A stretch of DNA of 64,000 bases from Triglochin maritima (lineage: Eukaryota; Streptophyta; Magnoliopsida; Alismatales; Juncaginaceae): NCBI GenBank assembly GCA_963682175.1, contig OY821782.1, positions 32,447,741 to 32,511,740 on the forward strand, written 5' to 3'. Position 1 is the first letter of the stretch. Each line of letters opens with the position of its first letter. Positions 33,093 through 47,065 of this stretch are shown in pieces. Under the pieces are notes generated by a model. It made no database searches. It saw only the letters and a list, made by a program, of their open reading frames with translations, and was not told where the DNA came from. A program made the translations under genes and the position numbers.

Positions 33093-33130
33093 TGGCTAGG
33101 ACGCCCTCCATGGGGGAGGCGTCCTAGCCA
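33093..33130. repeat. Perfect 13-bp inverted repeat (hairpin)
   Basis: TGGCTAGGACGCC at 33093-33105 and its exact reverse complement at 33118-33130, separated by 12 bases. It is flanked by A- and T-runs, so it could form a stable hairpin in DNA or RNA. Confidence 0.85.
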
Positions 33131-34169
33131 GACGCTCCGATTTTTTTTATTTTTTACGGGACATGATGGGTATTAAATGGATTGTGAATGACAAAATGAT
33201 AATTGGGACAAACAATTTTAGTAAAACCCGAATGACGTTTAACAATTCCCAATAAAAAATTATATTATATTTTATGAGTTTTCCAATTTAGAATTGTACC
33301 CACCACAAAACAATATACTACTGTGCATAGAATCGTATTCGGAAGATAACATTAATATTTTATATTAATTTGAATTACTAAGTTGGAATAAGTTGCATGA
33401 AAGTTAAAAATTCTACCTCTTATCAAATAATTTAGTTTTGACAAATTTTGTATAGAAATAAAATTTCAAAGTACCATTAGGGATTTGCAAATTTCAACAC
33501 AATATCAAACAATCATGATATTTGCAAATGTGGTATTTTGAAGTTTCATCTCCAATTGAAATTTCAGATTGAAGTGACATATCCAAATGCAACTTAATAG
33601 AATTTAATTTTCTTATGAAATTGGAAATAGAATTGGAACTGAAATTGTTATACAACTTTTTTTATGCGCTAGTTCTTTCCAACTAAAATAGTTAATAAAT
33701 CCAACATACAAGTATCTATTGAGTATAAGAGTTCAGGCTCATATGGAAGATACACTATACTAAATTACTAATACATATTCACATAATATAAGCAAATTCC
33801 TATATACAAATATGTGAGTTAAAGATCCCTGGAGGTGTATATGTTATTGCACCTCCCTCACTCCCTGTTGTGCTTTACTAATACAAAAGCCCATTCTATC
33901 AATTTGACAGACATCTTTCAGTTAGGTCCATCAGTTCAGTGGCTCAAACTCACTAAAAAACAAATTTCAGTTCTATATGAACTACTGATTCCTGGTTTGC
34001 TCTTCATCTCCTCCAAGAGCCTATTGTTATTTCAACAAATATAAAATCTGATTCCACAAAACTCTTTGATGAAAAACCCAATCGACCAGATAGAACAGAA
34101 CCACTTATCAACATTGGAGTGGAGGGTTCAAGATGGATTCTTTGTCAGATACAATAATATGCGTCATTG

Positions 34170-37100
34170 TCACGTTGTAGGAGGGAGTTTTTCCTTGTTT
34201 TCTGCTGGCATTTTCCAGTTTTTTTGTTGTGTTGCTTCGACATACTGCACAGCAAGCTTCTTTACCTTCTCTCCTTCCTTGATGAGGAAATTCGCATTCT
34301 TTGCACCATCGTGGTACCTCATGACCTTTTCTCTTGTTTTACCAACAGCCCATCTGTACTGTTCGACTGTGATGATTCTGCTTTTACACAATGGCCTGAT
34401 GTGCTCCTTGATGAATGCCTCCACCTGCATTATATCAGAATCCGTTCCAACCCAAAGGATAGGAAAAGTAAAATTAGTCCAGATTAGGAAATGGTTTAGA
34501 TGCTCGGATACTTGATCAAAATCTATTTCCGTCGAGGAAAACTAGGGTCAACTGCTTTTCACCTAAAATTGATGAGATCAAAAGTAAATTGCCGATCAAC
34601 AGATAATAAATCAATAATCTCCAGACTAGTGTAGACCTAATGTTGTAATGTCTCAAGTCTTTTCTAACTTAATTATTTATATACCATTCATGTACTAGAC
34701 CCCAAAATTAGAAAAAGTTATTGCTAGGTGACCTTAACTAAATTTGGACCACAACCACTCAGCTAGTACATTACTACATTCAGATCTGCCTCACAAGGAA
34801 TATGCATTACTAATAAATAAAAATCTGAACACAGATTATGATCAACACACTTGCGTTGGAATTTGGAAGTAATGTCAGCAAAAATAATTAAAGCATGAAC
34901 CCCCTGATATCCTAAATGGTTTCACATATATGGTAACGAACGGAAAAAGATTTAACAGGCAAGGAACTTATATTCAGAGTTTTCAGATTTCACAACATGC
35001 AATACATGCCAATAGCAGCATACCTTTAGAGAAACCGAATCATTGGTTTCAGATGGTTTCTCAGGTTTCTTCTGTTGCATCGATTCCTTTGAGGAACGCT
35101 CTTCAAGCTTTGCATTGTTAACAAGTAGCGCATCTTCCACAATTTTGTTTTGAGAACGCTTTTCATTTTGGGGTTCAACATCTGAGATGCTATTTTGCAA
35201 TTTTTGGCTTTCGTTTTCATCCCCAACGGAATTCTCAATTGTACTGTCCATTTCTTTCTCCGAGCAACTTTCTCTTGAATTATCCCTTTTAAAACCACAT
35301 GTCTCTTCATCAGATGCTAATGTGGGTTGCTCGTGTTTTTCTTTACATGAGTGTATAACAGGATCTAGATGATCAGATGTAGTTTTCAAGCTCCAGTTTT
35401 GCATAGATTCCTCTTTTTCAAATGTAGGCACAGAGGGAGAATTGAGTGGTGGCTCCACTGCAACCATAAAATTGTTAGATCCGCATGTCATCTTTTCTTC
35501 AATAGCTGAAGCGTTATCTGGGTCATTATCATCTTTCTCACTCTGTTCAAACTTCTCACAGTCAGGTTCCTGAAGTATCTCGATTCTAGAGATTTTGGGA
35601 ACTGCACCATCACCACCGTCTGTCAACTTATACGCAGAATTTAACTCAGCATCAGAATGATTTTTGGCATTTTGAAGATTTTCTTTATTAATTTGAGAAG
35701 TATTCTCACTATTGGGGTCATTGGAAGATCGAACAGGACTGCTTGGGGGAGAATCAGAGAAAAGACCCGTCATTTTCAATGCTTCCTCTGCACTGTCATA
35801 TTGCTTGACAGTCGAAACACTTGATTCTACATTTACCAACTTGATATCTTCGGCCGAGCCCCTTGGGTTGTGAAAGGCAACCTTTTCAGCTGTTTCGGGC
35901 TTGAAGTTCACTATGTGCTGAGAACAAAGATTAATATAGATTGGCTTGCTGTTTGATCTTTCAAAGATCAAACTTTCCACATTAATAGCATCTGCAACTG
36001 CTAGTTCTGTAGCAGCAGTTCTCTGAATAACATGCAGGTTTGTCTTCCTCAAGTAAAACTCCGTGAGACGATAAAGCTGTGCCTGTAATTGGAATCATCA
36101 GAAAGCAAGACAGAAGTGTCTCAGTTCCTCAAGAGTGCAGTCAGGCATATCCATATTAATTTACAGAATGCACGAATTGTCAAAATAACGAAAACAACCA
36201 AATACCAAATTACCAGGAAAAGGGGAACCATTATAAGTGAAGACAGTAGAACAAATTTATCAAATTGAAGCATTGTTTTTTACCTGCCTAACTTTCAGTG
36301 GGACTTTGTTGTGGTGGCCTGGAGTTACTACAGGCCTCATGTCTGCAGGTAGCTCAGCCTGACTCCACCATTAATTACAAGTTGTTGAGACACTTGGAGA
36401 TAAACTAAAACCAACGAATGACCAACTGAAAATTTTAACTTACCAAAAGAGGATACATGCCCTTCAATTCACTATTATCGTTGTGTTCCTTCTGAAGTGG
36501 GCGTCCAGCAGTCGAAGCAGTTTTTCTTGCAAGAATCTCCAGAGCCCATTTCTTTTTGTCAGCTTTCTCCGTAGGAGGCTGATTTGAAAATGCAGAAATA
36601 GAAGGTTGCCCCCCTGCCTTCTGCTTCCCTACATCTTTGGCATTACCCAACTGTCCCGCTGTAACCTTCGAGATGACGGCTTTCTTGGCATGAACAGACG
36701 AAGAGGTTTTAAACCTTTCGGAGCTAGATAACACACTGGAATTTTTGGTAGTATAATTTCCATGATTCAGATCAGAGTCCTTTCCAGAATGACTGTCCGT
36801 CTGTTGACTATCTTTCACTGGTTCACCACTCATGGAAGATTCTGCTAGAGCAGATAGAGGCTGAATACTCTCTTTTCTTGGAAAGAGAGAGGTGTCTGCT
36901 AAATATACCCTAGACAAAATGGGTTTTTTATCATCGTCGGCATCTTCATTCATTTCTGAGTCCTTCGAGGAACTAACTTTTTTGAGGAGAGCAAGCACAG
37001 ACTGTAATGTTTCAACTTTCTCATGTTTGGCACTCATAGATCTGTGCTTCCAAAACTCTATCTCCCAGTCCCTATCCCATAAATGCCTCCGCCTTCCACT

Positions 37101-40100
37101 TGCTGTTCCATAGATCTTTTTAGTTAGGTTGTCACGTGTTTTTCCTGTTCGCAGCATTGACTTTTTCATTCGTAAAAGTTGAGTGTTAACCTTATTCACT
37201 GGACCATTTTGTGGCCCAGCTACTGCAGCCCGAAATGCTGCAAGAAGCTTCTTATCGAAAGCTTCATCTTTCCCAAAATCTTTTGAAGGATTCATGCTAA
37301 CTATTTCTTTTATTTTGCTTTTCAGTTTCTGAACAAGAACAGGTGAATCTTTGTTTTCATCTACTCGTAATATCTTTTTTAGTCTAACCCCACCTGTACT
37401 ATTCATCTTTGGTTTATCTGTAGAGCTTGCTGGTACCAACCGATTGGAAGATTTACAACCACCTCCTTGAACTATACTCATGATATCAGAAGTACTAGTT
37501 TCCATATCATCGCAATACATCGATTCTTCATCGCCTGAAAGTTCATCTTCCTTGTCAGTGCCTTTAGATCCAACCGAGACAGTGGTATTCACAGGACATC
37601 TAAAAGATGCCACCTGAGAACTTTCACACAACTTGGGTCTTTTTGGACAAATTTCATCTTCTTCAACATGTGAACCTGCTTGCTTTTCCATAGTTTGCTC
37701 ATTCAAACAAATCTCACTTCTGTTAAACAAAAAAGAAAATTTCATTAATGCAAATATTTTTCCCATATTGGATGACCAGAAGATCGACAAACTGTTTTCA
37801 AAATAAACATTCTTCAAGACAAAAAGAACACCATGGATAGGGGTGGTCAAGATTTTGAATTATTAGGTAGTACAAGAAACACAACTTAAAACTATCATTT
37901 CAAGGAAAGGATCTAACATTTATGTAACACGAACGAAGAGAATGCTAAACCATGTGATGCATTAAAAGTAGTTTCACAAACAGAGCATACAAACCTTTCT
38001 ATTCTTTTCTTGCAATGCCCATTGAAAGCATTCTTCACGTGAGTTTTCTCACCAGCAATTGAAGTAATCTTATCACCTAGAATACGTAAAAGAACAAGAT
38101 TATAAAGTGAAGAAAAAACATCGCTGCCATCTTTCCACTTCTACCTTTAATTTAATGGAAATAAATCTGAACAAAGAAATCAAAAGTTAGGATTACCACA
38201 GGTCCTGGTGATTTAAATTAATATATACCTGTAAAAGTTTTAACCTCTGCTTCCTGATAAGTGGTGGCATCATCACCTAACAATAAGAGAATGGTGGAAT
38301 CAGGGAGGAAGTCTGAGCAACTAACAAGATGCAGTTTTGTATGGAGAGATAAATACTCTTTGTAAGTCCAGATGACATAGTGTTGGCCTGATATTCATCC
38401 TCTCGTGGGGGTAACACCTTGTAATTATCGTTATGTTGTTCTTGCCCTGCAAAGGTTTCAGGTTAATAAAGATAAATGGTTTACACTACAGTCAGGGAGG
38501 AAGTCTGAGCAACTAACAAGATGCAGTTTTGTATGGAGAGATAAATACCCTTTGTAAGTCCAGACGACATAGTGTTGGCCTGAGATTCATCCTCTCGTGG
38601 GGGCAACACTTTGGGATTATCGTTATGTTGTTCTTGCCCTGTAAAGGTTTTGGGTTAAGAAAGATAAATGGTTTACACTACAAATAATGAAACTAGCAAA
38701 ATAAGAGTTGATGATAAATTTTTTGTGAGGGTGATTATTGGCCTGATACTACCTTCGGATGATCCACCATTCAATGAGTGAAATACTAATAAATTTTCCT
38801 TTAACTCGGCACCTTGTGTGGTTATCGTCCTGCCAGATGATAGACTAATTGGTGATATAAATGCATCTTGAATTTGTCCAGCATCCATATTATATCTTGA
38901 CTCAGCAATAGGACTGAACACCTCGAAATTTTCTTGTGGCATAATAAAACTACTTGAAGATCCCTTTTCACTTTCTGGGTCTTTACATGTAGTCGCAAAC
39001 TGGTCAGCAGAAGCTGTCTCATTTGACTGCTTTCCATCAACCATTGAGACAACAATAGCTGTCTCACCAGCATCAGCAATAGATATCGACACCTTCCCGG
39101 GGAAATTGATGTCAACTGAATTTAAATTGTCAAAACTTCTTCTGTCATAATTCTGAGAAGCTTCAAAGGTTATGCATCTACAGTAAGCAAATACAAACTC
39201 CTAGTCAGAAACCAAAAACACTGGATTGTATAAATACGACAAGGCACAAAAGCTGTGCAAAAGAAAAAAGAACAAGAACTTAATCAGAATTAGCATTGGG
39301 AGATTCACTATTTTTATGTACAAAGTCTCAATAAGTAGGAAATTCTTTAATCAATTCTGAGATTGCAAAAGGAAATGAAGTTTACGTAAGTACACAGAAA
39401 ATAACCTACATTTATTACCTAGGGCAAAGCCATGAAGCTCCTGATGCATTATTAGGGTCAAATCCTACACAAAAGGCATGATACCTGTCTCAATTAACAA
39501 CCACTACCAGTCAGATAACAATAAAAAACATAGGAGATTAAAGTTAAAAGGATAGTTTTCATCGGGAAAATAATTAATCCAAAAGGGATTTCCCCATTCA
39601 AAATAGTTAGATAACTCTATCATATTAGTTTAGCTTATGGCAGCGTAAGCTGAAGGGTGACACGATACAGAAAGCAAATGCCTCATGTTTGAGGGAGAAG
39701 TCATCCCAAACGAACAGAAGTGTTGAAGTACAAGTAAAACATAAATAACATGTGAAAATAATATATCCACTCATTGTACTTCAATAATTTAATGCAACTA
39801 GAAATTAACTTGTTTAGAAAAGTAAAAGTTATGGATGTTATATGGAAAACATATATGGATGATAAGTAGACAAAAACAAATAACCCACATGCAATTTCGA
39901 ACTGGTTTTATATTTTAAAAGTTAGAAAACGTTAACAAGTTATTTAGTAGGTATTATTCTTACTGAACTGTATAGCTATGTAAGTGCCTCCAATCAGAGT
40001 GCCAGCTGAAGGCCTAATGGAAATATATGAACTGGACTGAGACGAACACATTTCCCAAACCCCCACCCTACCCCCCTCTCAACTTTCCAAGAGAAGCCGG

Positions 40101-43019
40101 AAAGGGCACTAGCACTACGATAAAGAAGATGATAATGAATGCATCTTGGAAAGTATCCAATTTCAGAGAAGGTCGAAACATTGAAACACCAGGAAGGATA
40201 ATAAATTACCACAAATCACAAGAATCACAAGCTATTGATGTGTCAAGAACAGAATCTTCCCCCTCTGTAGTGAACCCACTCCGCATTTTGCAATTGTCAC
40301 CATCCAAACACTTAACTGCCTACAAAGGAAGTACATAACAGTGTGAAGTGCAAAGGTAAGATCATCAACATAATTTTGCCACAAAAAAATCATAAATTTG
40401 TAACTCTGAAGAAAAACAGCTAAAAAGACAGACAGAAAAACACACATAAATCTATATTACATCTTCATTGATATAATATGATGGGAAGGACAGAGTGCTG
40501 TTTGGCTCTTGACTCCAATCATCTTCTCTGAAAAAATGAGGCAAATTTAGTACAATAGAGTATTTTCATATGCTTTTCAGCCTAGAATGAATAATTTGCA
40601 TGCTCCTTGATTACCTGAAGTCATCTTGATCTGTAGAAGATAGTAAAAAAAGGAAGGTGGAAGATATAATATGATGTTTATCTTAAGATTTATCTGAACA
40701 TAGCAACATTAGCTTGGGAGGCAATCTTAAAATTAAGGTTGTGTATGGGATACCCAAGGGAAAAATAGATATTCGGTTTAAAATTGGATGATGATGGGTG
40801 TACATGAACTCCTAGATAACAAAATGTTAGTAGGTTAACTGCACCATTAAACACCTTGCATTTTGTTAACAGATAAATAAATTTCTGAAGTAGGATACAG
40901 TGTCATACCTCAGTAGTGAGTGTTCCTCAACATTCAAGTTCCCAAGGGTGTCATCATCACAGACCTTCAAAGAAGGCATGTTTAATATCGGGACAAGCTA
41001 TGAACTCAAAAAACCATATCTTAAAATGTCTGAAGAACTTGAGGTTTTAAGTACCATGTATAAACTTATAGTCTGCAGTTTGCAACAAATTAGTAAAACA
41101 AAGTGCAAAGTGGTACTGAAGTTCTTGAATGAATTAAAATTAAATCGTCTTCTATATCCATGGGAAAACAAGTAAAAAATAAAAGAATATGTACTCACTT
41201 AGTTCATAAAGCTTGCAAAAGTTTTGACATGATAGACGTCAAAGTTTCTCTTAGTCTTACTTTAGAAGGTAGTCTATTAGATTTCGGAAAAAAATATATA
41301 TCAAGGATATCTTGAAAAGTTGGAATCTGATTGAAGGAATTCCAAGTTTGAATGGTATTTGATTGATTAGTCAGGCCAGCATAAACGATGAACTGGCATG
41401 TCGACTTGGTGACAGATTAACGAATATCTAATTGTCGTTTATATTTCTTATTACGTTTACGAAGAGTCAATTCAAATCCACTAAAATATACTTACAGGAC
41501 GACATGTTATTAGCTGAAACTCATTCTTGCAAAGTGGACAAAGATTCGTTATAGTAGCCCAGTTGTCAATGCATCCAAAGCAGAACCTGTAGCGCAAATA
41601 CAATGTTATAAACCTGTGGTGCAAAAGAAATAGACATTGTACACCTAGAATATCATTGCTCTCCCTTAAATTCAAACTAGAGTAAGGCAAATACAAAGAC
41701 CCAAACTTTGATTAAGGAAATATAACAAATAAAGATACCAAAGTATACAATGTAGCTACAACTTAATATAAATCATGTGATGGAAAATACTTGAGAAGAT
41801 AAATAAATCAAAATAGAGCATTCACTTGTGGAGCTTACCAGTGATTGCAACCATCCAAAACACCTCTGTCAATGACAATGTCCATGCATATCCCACAAGC
41901 TTCATTTGCATAGGCAGCATCGTCCTATGAAAGAAAGACATCAAGACAGTAAACAACTTCAGCAATTTGGTTTCACACAAAAAAATAAAAGTGTGATAAA
42001 CTCAACAGTATCACGTTTGGCTAATCTGAGATGTAATATTTTTCAAGTGCATATAAATATTGGAAAATTCAGGTACAAAGAACATGCAGCAAATGTCAGG
42101 CTTAACTTCAGTGAAGACAATTTCCCTCATATTAGTCATTCAAATCACAAAGAAGATTGCTCGCTTCTCATAAGTGATAACTTCTCCGTAACAGCTTCTA
42201 AAGGTTAAACCCAAAGATAATTTTGAGTATCAGTGATTGCTTTATCTCTTTTTGACAGATTACTTCATGTTATTTTATCTCTAAAGAATCATTAACAAAC
42301 AACAAGGCAAAGAGTCATTTACTGCTAAATGTTTTTTCTAAACCAGACCAATCAGTCAAGATATCATCCGTCTAACATTGACAAGTTTCCCATTTTCCAT
42401 TGAACAATTGCCGATTAAGCACAAAATCATTAACAAGTTTCCTTTCCCTGTTAGTAATAATTAGAACCTTCAACTAATGGTTAAGAGTGAATCTGGGATA
42501 GAGTGAAGCCAAAGAAAGTCATCTGAAAATATTATCATATCCACTGATCAATTTCTGGTGACATTTATAGTCACAAGTGATGATGCGAGTAGATGTGCAA
42601 ACTTCACTATACCAGTATTTTGCTTAATGAACCTGTGAATTATAGTACATCTCAATAATTGTACGAAGAAGGTTGTTTAACGTACACTAAAATTTGATTT
42701 ACATCTTAAACTGGGTGCAGTTTTTCAATGTAATATTGAACCCATATTAATGCAAATACTTTCTCAAAATTCAAATATGTTAATATTTTATACGCACAAA
42801 ACGTCTCCAGATCTTTGCTCTGGTAACAGGAAAACAGTCTCTACATAGAGTCTACATAACTTCATTAGGGTAGTATTCGCCAAGTAAAATAATATTTAAT
42901 ATTTAATAAATAAAGACATTGTGATTGTGATAGCCAAGGGAATTAGAAAGTACGATGTAGTCATCGACATTGAGCTCTTCCTCTGCAAATTCCTCATTGT
43001 AACCCAACTCAAGATCCAT
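34170..43019 (-). CDS. RING and PHD finger protein, At4g10930-like, 16 coding exons
   Basis: Plant nuclear protein family of unknown exact role; RING suggests ubiquitin ligase activity and PHD suggests histone binding. My splice model (minus strand, high to low): 43019-42954, 41924-41839, 41586-41496, 40964-40909, 40527-40461, 40319-40210, 39484-39419, 39177-38753, 38638-38549, 38446-38357, 38276-38229, 38076-37995, 37719-36444, 36358-36284, 36082-35024, 34424-34170. It gives 3942 nt, 1313 residues plus stop, with every phase consistent. Start [73 protein letters not shown] long serine/lysine-rich middle contains [19 protein letters not shown]. The conserved C-terminus has [39 protein letters not shown] and [20 protein letters not shown]. 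No internal stop. Exons 9 and 10 are a tandem duplication. Confidence 0.9.
38300..38682 (-). repeat. 191-bp tandem duplication containing a 90-nt exon
   Basis: 38300-38490 and 38492-38682 are near-identical copies of a unit with splice acceptor, 90-nt exon and splice donor. Both exons begin and end in phase 1, so each adds 30 residues without changing frame (GQEQHNDN... ending SSGLTK). A few differences exist (Tyr-Lys against Pro-Lys, Tyr against Ser). Confidence 0.9.
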
Positions 43020-44290
43020 TGTGTCTATCACAGCCTAATGGACTTCCTTTTTATCTGCAAACAAATATAACCAAGTAACACATAAAGCACTAAAAAAGGA
43101 AAAAATATGAAGATTCACAAGTAACAGTATTGACCCAAAAAACAATAATTTTCTTAAGTCATATGACAAAAAGTAGTTTATATTTCACAAAAAAGGTTAC
43201 GTTGATTTATTAATATGATATGAAATTCGGCTACAAAGATTACACCCACACATTGTGGAGTGAACAATATCAAAGCAACAAAATTACAGGTTAAAATTCA
43301 CCTCCTAAGCAGTAGCAAAACCAAGAATTTGCATGCCAAGGGTTTACACTTTAAAACACAAAAAAGTTTTTAGTAGAATTACCATTTACTTACATTCTTA
43401 GCTAACTCACATTAATACAATTTAGCACAATTTACCTTACCATGTATCTAACTCACATTGGTATCTCACTTTAGTATCTCACATTAGTATCACACTTTCA
43501 AGCTATAGCTAATTTAAAATACAAACTTTTCAATTACTCGTAACATTTTTACTAGTAAACTCTTACCCAAACAAGAGCCACATTAGAACTGAAAATAGAT
43601 TAACAAGTTTTCTATAATTGCTTTAACTGAAAATCCATGATTTGCGAGAAAAACTTAGGCAAAATAGAAGAAAAGAATAAACATCTATTTGATTAAAAAT
43701 CATGTTCCGGATCAATATTTAAGTTCCAAAGGTTTAAGAATGACATCCAACTTACAAGCCACATTATCAAAACCATGGCTTCAATTAAACGAGGCGGATA
43801 AAAACACATTCCTAACCAATCTTCAACAAATTTCAATTAAACTTTTCATGACTCGTAACCTTAGAACCGAAAATAGATTAACAGGTTCTCTATCAGTGAC
43901 TTCAACTGAAAATGAAAATCCATGATTTGCACTAAAAACATAGTCAAAAAAGAAAAAAAGAGTAGAGATCACATATTCACATTCTTAACCATTTCCGTAG
44001 TTTCTTCTACACATTTTGATAAAAAAAGAACGCGAATTTTTAATCGTTTATCCCTAAAACTGCATGAAACCCTTTCCCTTTGCTCGAAAAAAAAACCCTA
44101 AACAAGTACAAACCACGTCCGATCGAATCTCGATCTCTCGGAAGGAAAGGGGAAAGATGGGAACAAAAACTGGTCGGAAATGAGATCTTTCGTGGAAAAT
44201 TAGGGGAAGAGAAAGAGGGCTTTGGCCTTTGGAGATGAGATGAGCATTGGAGGAATAGAGTTTTGTTACAAGAAAATAAAACTAACATTT
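43020..44290 (-). promoter_or_regulatory. 5' leader, leader intron and promoter side of the RING/PHD gene
   Basis: A splice acceptor (TTTGCAG) at 43055-43061 starts a 35-nt leader directly before the ATG, so the gene has an intron in its 5' untranslated region. The upstream leader exon probably lies near 44040-44270, where the minus strand is rich in GAGA/CTCT. A shared TTAGAACCGAAAATAGATTAACA phrase at about 43587 and 43861 is a local duplication. No TATA box chosen. Confidence 0.45.
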
Positions 44291-44753
44291 TTTCTGTTTT
44301 TTTTTTTTTGGGTGTGACCGTGAGAGCGACTTGAAGATTTTCTGCGCCAGGTTTTGGGGAAATCTATTATTTTTCCTTCAAATCTACGGAAAAATGACTA
44401 TTAGAGGAGTGCTTTTCATTTTTTTTATTTTATTTTGAATGCTAATAAGAGTGTTTCGTTATTTTTTTCATAATGAAATGAAAATCTCTTTTGTTTGGTT
44501 AAATGGAAGTAAATTTTTGAAGAGGTGTTTGCTCGGTACACTTGAGAACAATCGAAATTGGATCTCTACTTATGGACTTTCGTAAATGTTCCACCGTGTG
44601 CACCTACTCTCCACCAAAATTAATTTGCTAAATTACATGTCAAGTTTGTTATAACTCTGCTAGGTAATTTGTAGTTTTAATCTTTTTTTAATAAATAATA
44701 GTGTCATCAATTCTAGAATTTACAAAATAATTTTGCAAAACTCGCACTCTAAC

Positions 44754-45688
44754 TAGGATTGTAATTGGGACGAGTTAAACCTGCCAAATCAGACTTGGTG
44801 TATCTGGGTTATGGCTGAAATTTCCAACCCGCTTCAAAAATAAACTCGCCAACCCACAAACCAGCCAACATGATTCCTTAGTAGTCAAATTATGGTCGAG
44901 CAAAAACTCAAACTCAACAACTCGTTAGAATATATAATAATAAATACACTAATTCTCCAGTGAGTCTAGAGCTTAATCTAATTATTTTAAAACCCTACAA
45001 TATCCATCATTCATCTTAAATTGTGAGGTGGATTAAGATTATGGCGGTTATGCTAATAAAATGAGCTAACAGTGGATATTAACTGTAGATTCACCGTAAT
45101 TAAATCTAATGGTAAGACTGTATGGGGCTTATAAACAAACAAGATGAGTCATGGACTCACTAGATCTTGACCTTATATTAATATTATACATACATATAAT
45201 TAACTTATCATTTATAAACGTATTATTTAACTTAATACTAAACTTTAATCTATCAAATCACAACATCACGAGTCATGTACATTACAAGTTTAAAACAAAT
45301 ACACAGAAGTTGTTATAATGTTGTTTCGTTTTGCTTTTATTTAGTTAAACAATGTTTAATGGTTATATTTAGTTTATTTTAGTTAGGATTTGTTTGTGTT
45401 AATGTGTTGTAAGATTGGTTATTGTGACTTGTAAATGTGTTTATGAGTTATAAATCATGCATTTTTTTCCTAAAAAATATTGTTAATTAGGTTATTTTGT
45501 GAACTTTTTTATAGTTAGTAATTTCAAACAAAATCTGTCAACCCGCCCCGCCAACCGCCAAGGAGGCAGGTTGCTGGTGGATTGGACAAGATCTTTTAGG
45601 GTGGACTATAACCCGACCATGGACCCGCCAATATCTAGCGGGTCGGGTGTGTGTTGACCCCGACTCGCCCTGACCCATTTACACCCCT
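44754..45688. mobile_element. hAT-like non-autonomous element
   Basis: 935 bp. Ends TAGGATTGTAATTGG and CCATTTACACCCCT form imperfect inverted repeats of the TAGGGGTGYAAATGG type. Flanks ACTCTAAC (44746-44753) and AATCTAAC (45689-45696) match at 7 of 8 positions. The interior has ACCCGCC/GGCGGGT words and no gene. Confidence 0.6.
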
Positions 45689-45696
45689 AATCTAAC

Positions 45697-46771
45697 CCCT
45701 CCAAACCATTATCTGCTATCCTCCTCTACCGTCATCTACACCTCACCTCCGACCTTTCTTACGTCCCTGATGATGCACCAATGACTTCTCACAACATTTC
45801 CAGTACGAGACTTTTAAGGTTTCTAGCAGAGACTCGCGTGACACTATCCTCTCCATATGTTGTCGCCCTGCTCTTTCTCGATCTTCTCTAAAGCACCATC
45901 CTCCCATATACGATAGGGTTTTCAATGTGAACACGACATGCATGGTGCATGATAGAAAAAAGGAAGTTTGAGGTCATTTAGGCATGCGATGGCCTCATAA
46001 GGTAGATTTTGTCCTTGTCTAGTCATGGGAGTGTGGGGGAGAGGAGAAAGTGTTCTCTTTGGGACGATTGTAGAATCTGGAAGTGAGGAACCAGGCAAGG
46101 CGATAAATAAAATGTTGGAGGCGTGACTATAATAGCAGTAAATGGGGGTAGCAGGATCTTGTTGGGTTAGAGTGGGAGTTTTGCAAAGTTGTTTCTTTCT
46201 TTATTAACTTTTAGATTTGAGCACCTTATTTATGAAAAAAAAAATTAAGCTGCAAATTACCTAACAAAATTTTAACAAAGTTTTAAAAAAAAGATGTAAG
46301 TGATTTTGGAGTAGCTCTACTCAAGGTACTTATGAAAATTCACATGCAAAGGTCCAATTTCACTCTTCTTCGACCGTATGGAAGCAAAAAAATAAAAAAT
46401 AAAATGCTACCTTCTATCTACAAGGCAAGGTCGAGCTCCACGCGGGAAATGTAGAACTTAAGCTAATAATCGGATCTTGGTCGGATCCGACCTGACCCAT
46501 CCGCTAATAGAGCACTAAAATGCATTATTCATGGATCCAATTTGTCGATTTGCCTGAGTTTTTTGCAACAATTTGACCCAACTTCTCATATATGTGTCCA
46601 ATTACGTAGACAATTCAGACCTTCCATTTTAAGGTTTGATGGTATAGAATCATTGGATACGATATAAATAATAATCATTCTCCTCCCTTTCTTCTTCTTC
46701 AACCTCTAAATCTAGAAATTACCCAATTAAGTTGGTGACAAATGTGTGGTAGATTGGAATGTTGCATATGT
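45697..46771. other. Intergenic DNA, nothing recognised
   Basis: AT-rich with no coding resemblance. A GGATCTTGGTCGGATCCGACC partial palindrome lies near 46470. Confidence 0.5.
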
Positions 46772-46803
46772 CACTGCTGGAAAAACACATAATAACATCC
46801 TCA

Positions 46804-47065
46804 TGACATGTCGGATATTTTGTACCCGACGTGACATGTTAACATATCACGTCGGGTAAACACAAACCGACGTAATATGGATCCATATCACGTCGGTTTC
46901 GTGAAACCCGACGTGGTTTAGTCTATATGTCACGTCGGTTAAAAACAAACGGACGTGATATGTTTATTATTATTATTATTATTATTTTGAACCTATGTGT
47001 CACGTCGGTTTACAACAAACCGACGTGATAGATGGCCTTTGTCACGTCAGTTTTCACCAAAACCG
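46804..47065. repeat. CACTA left subterminal repeats (CACGTCGG)
   Basis: At least eight ACGTCGG/CCGACGT words in both orientations, several arranged as short inverted pairs (for example CACGTCGGTTTACAACAAA followed by CCGACGTGATA). A TTA microsatellite interrupts it near 46962-46986. These are the kind of transposase-binding sites found inside CACTA ends. Confidence 0.75.

Larger units (their letters stand above)
31766..34169. other. Convergent intergenic region between the two genes
   Basis: Holds the 3' ends of SINAT and of the minus-strand RING/PHD gene. No ORF of note. It contains a GC-rich 37-bp motif (32919-32955) and a strong hairpin (33093-33130), both standing out from very AT-rich surroundings. 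Confidence 0.6.

Noticed and set aside
34066..34515. Plus-strand frames opposite the last RING/PHD exon
   Set aside because: They lie antisense to a conserved exon and have no family motif.
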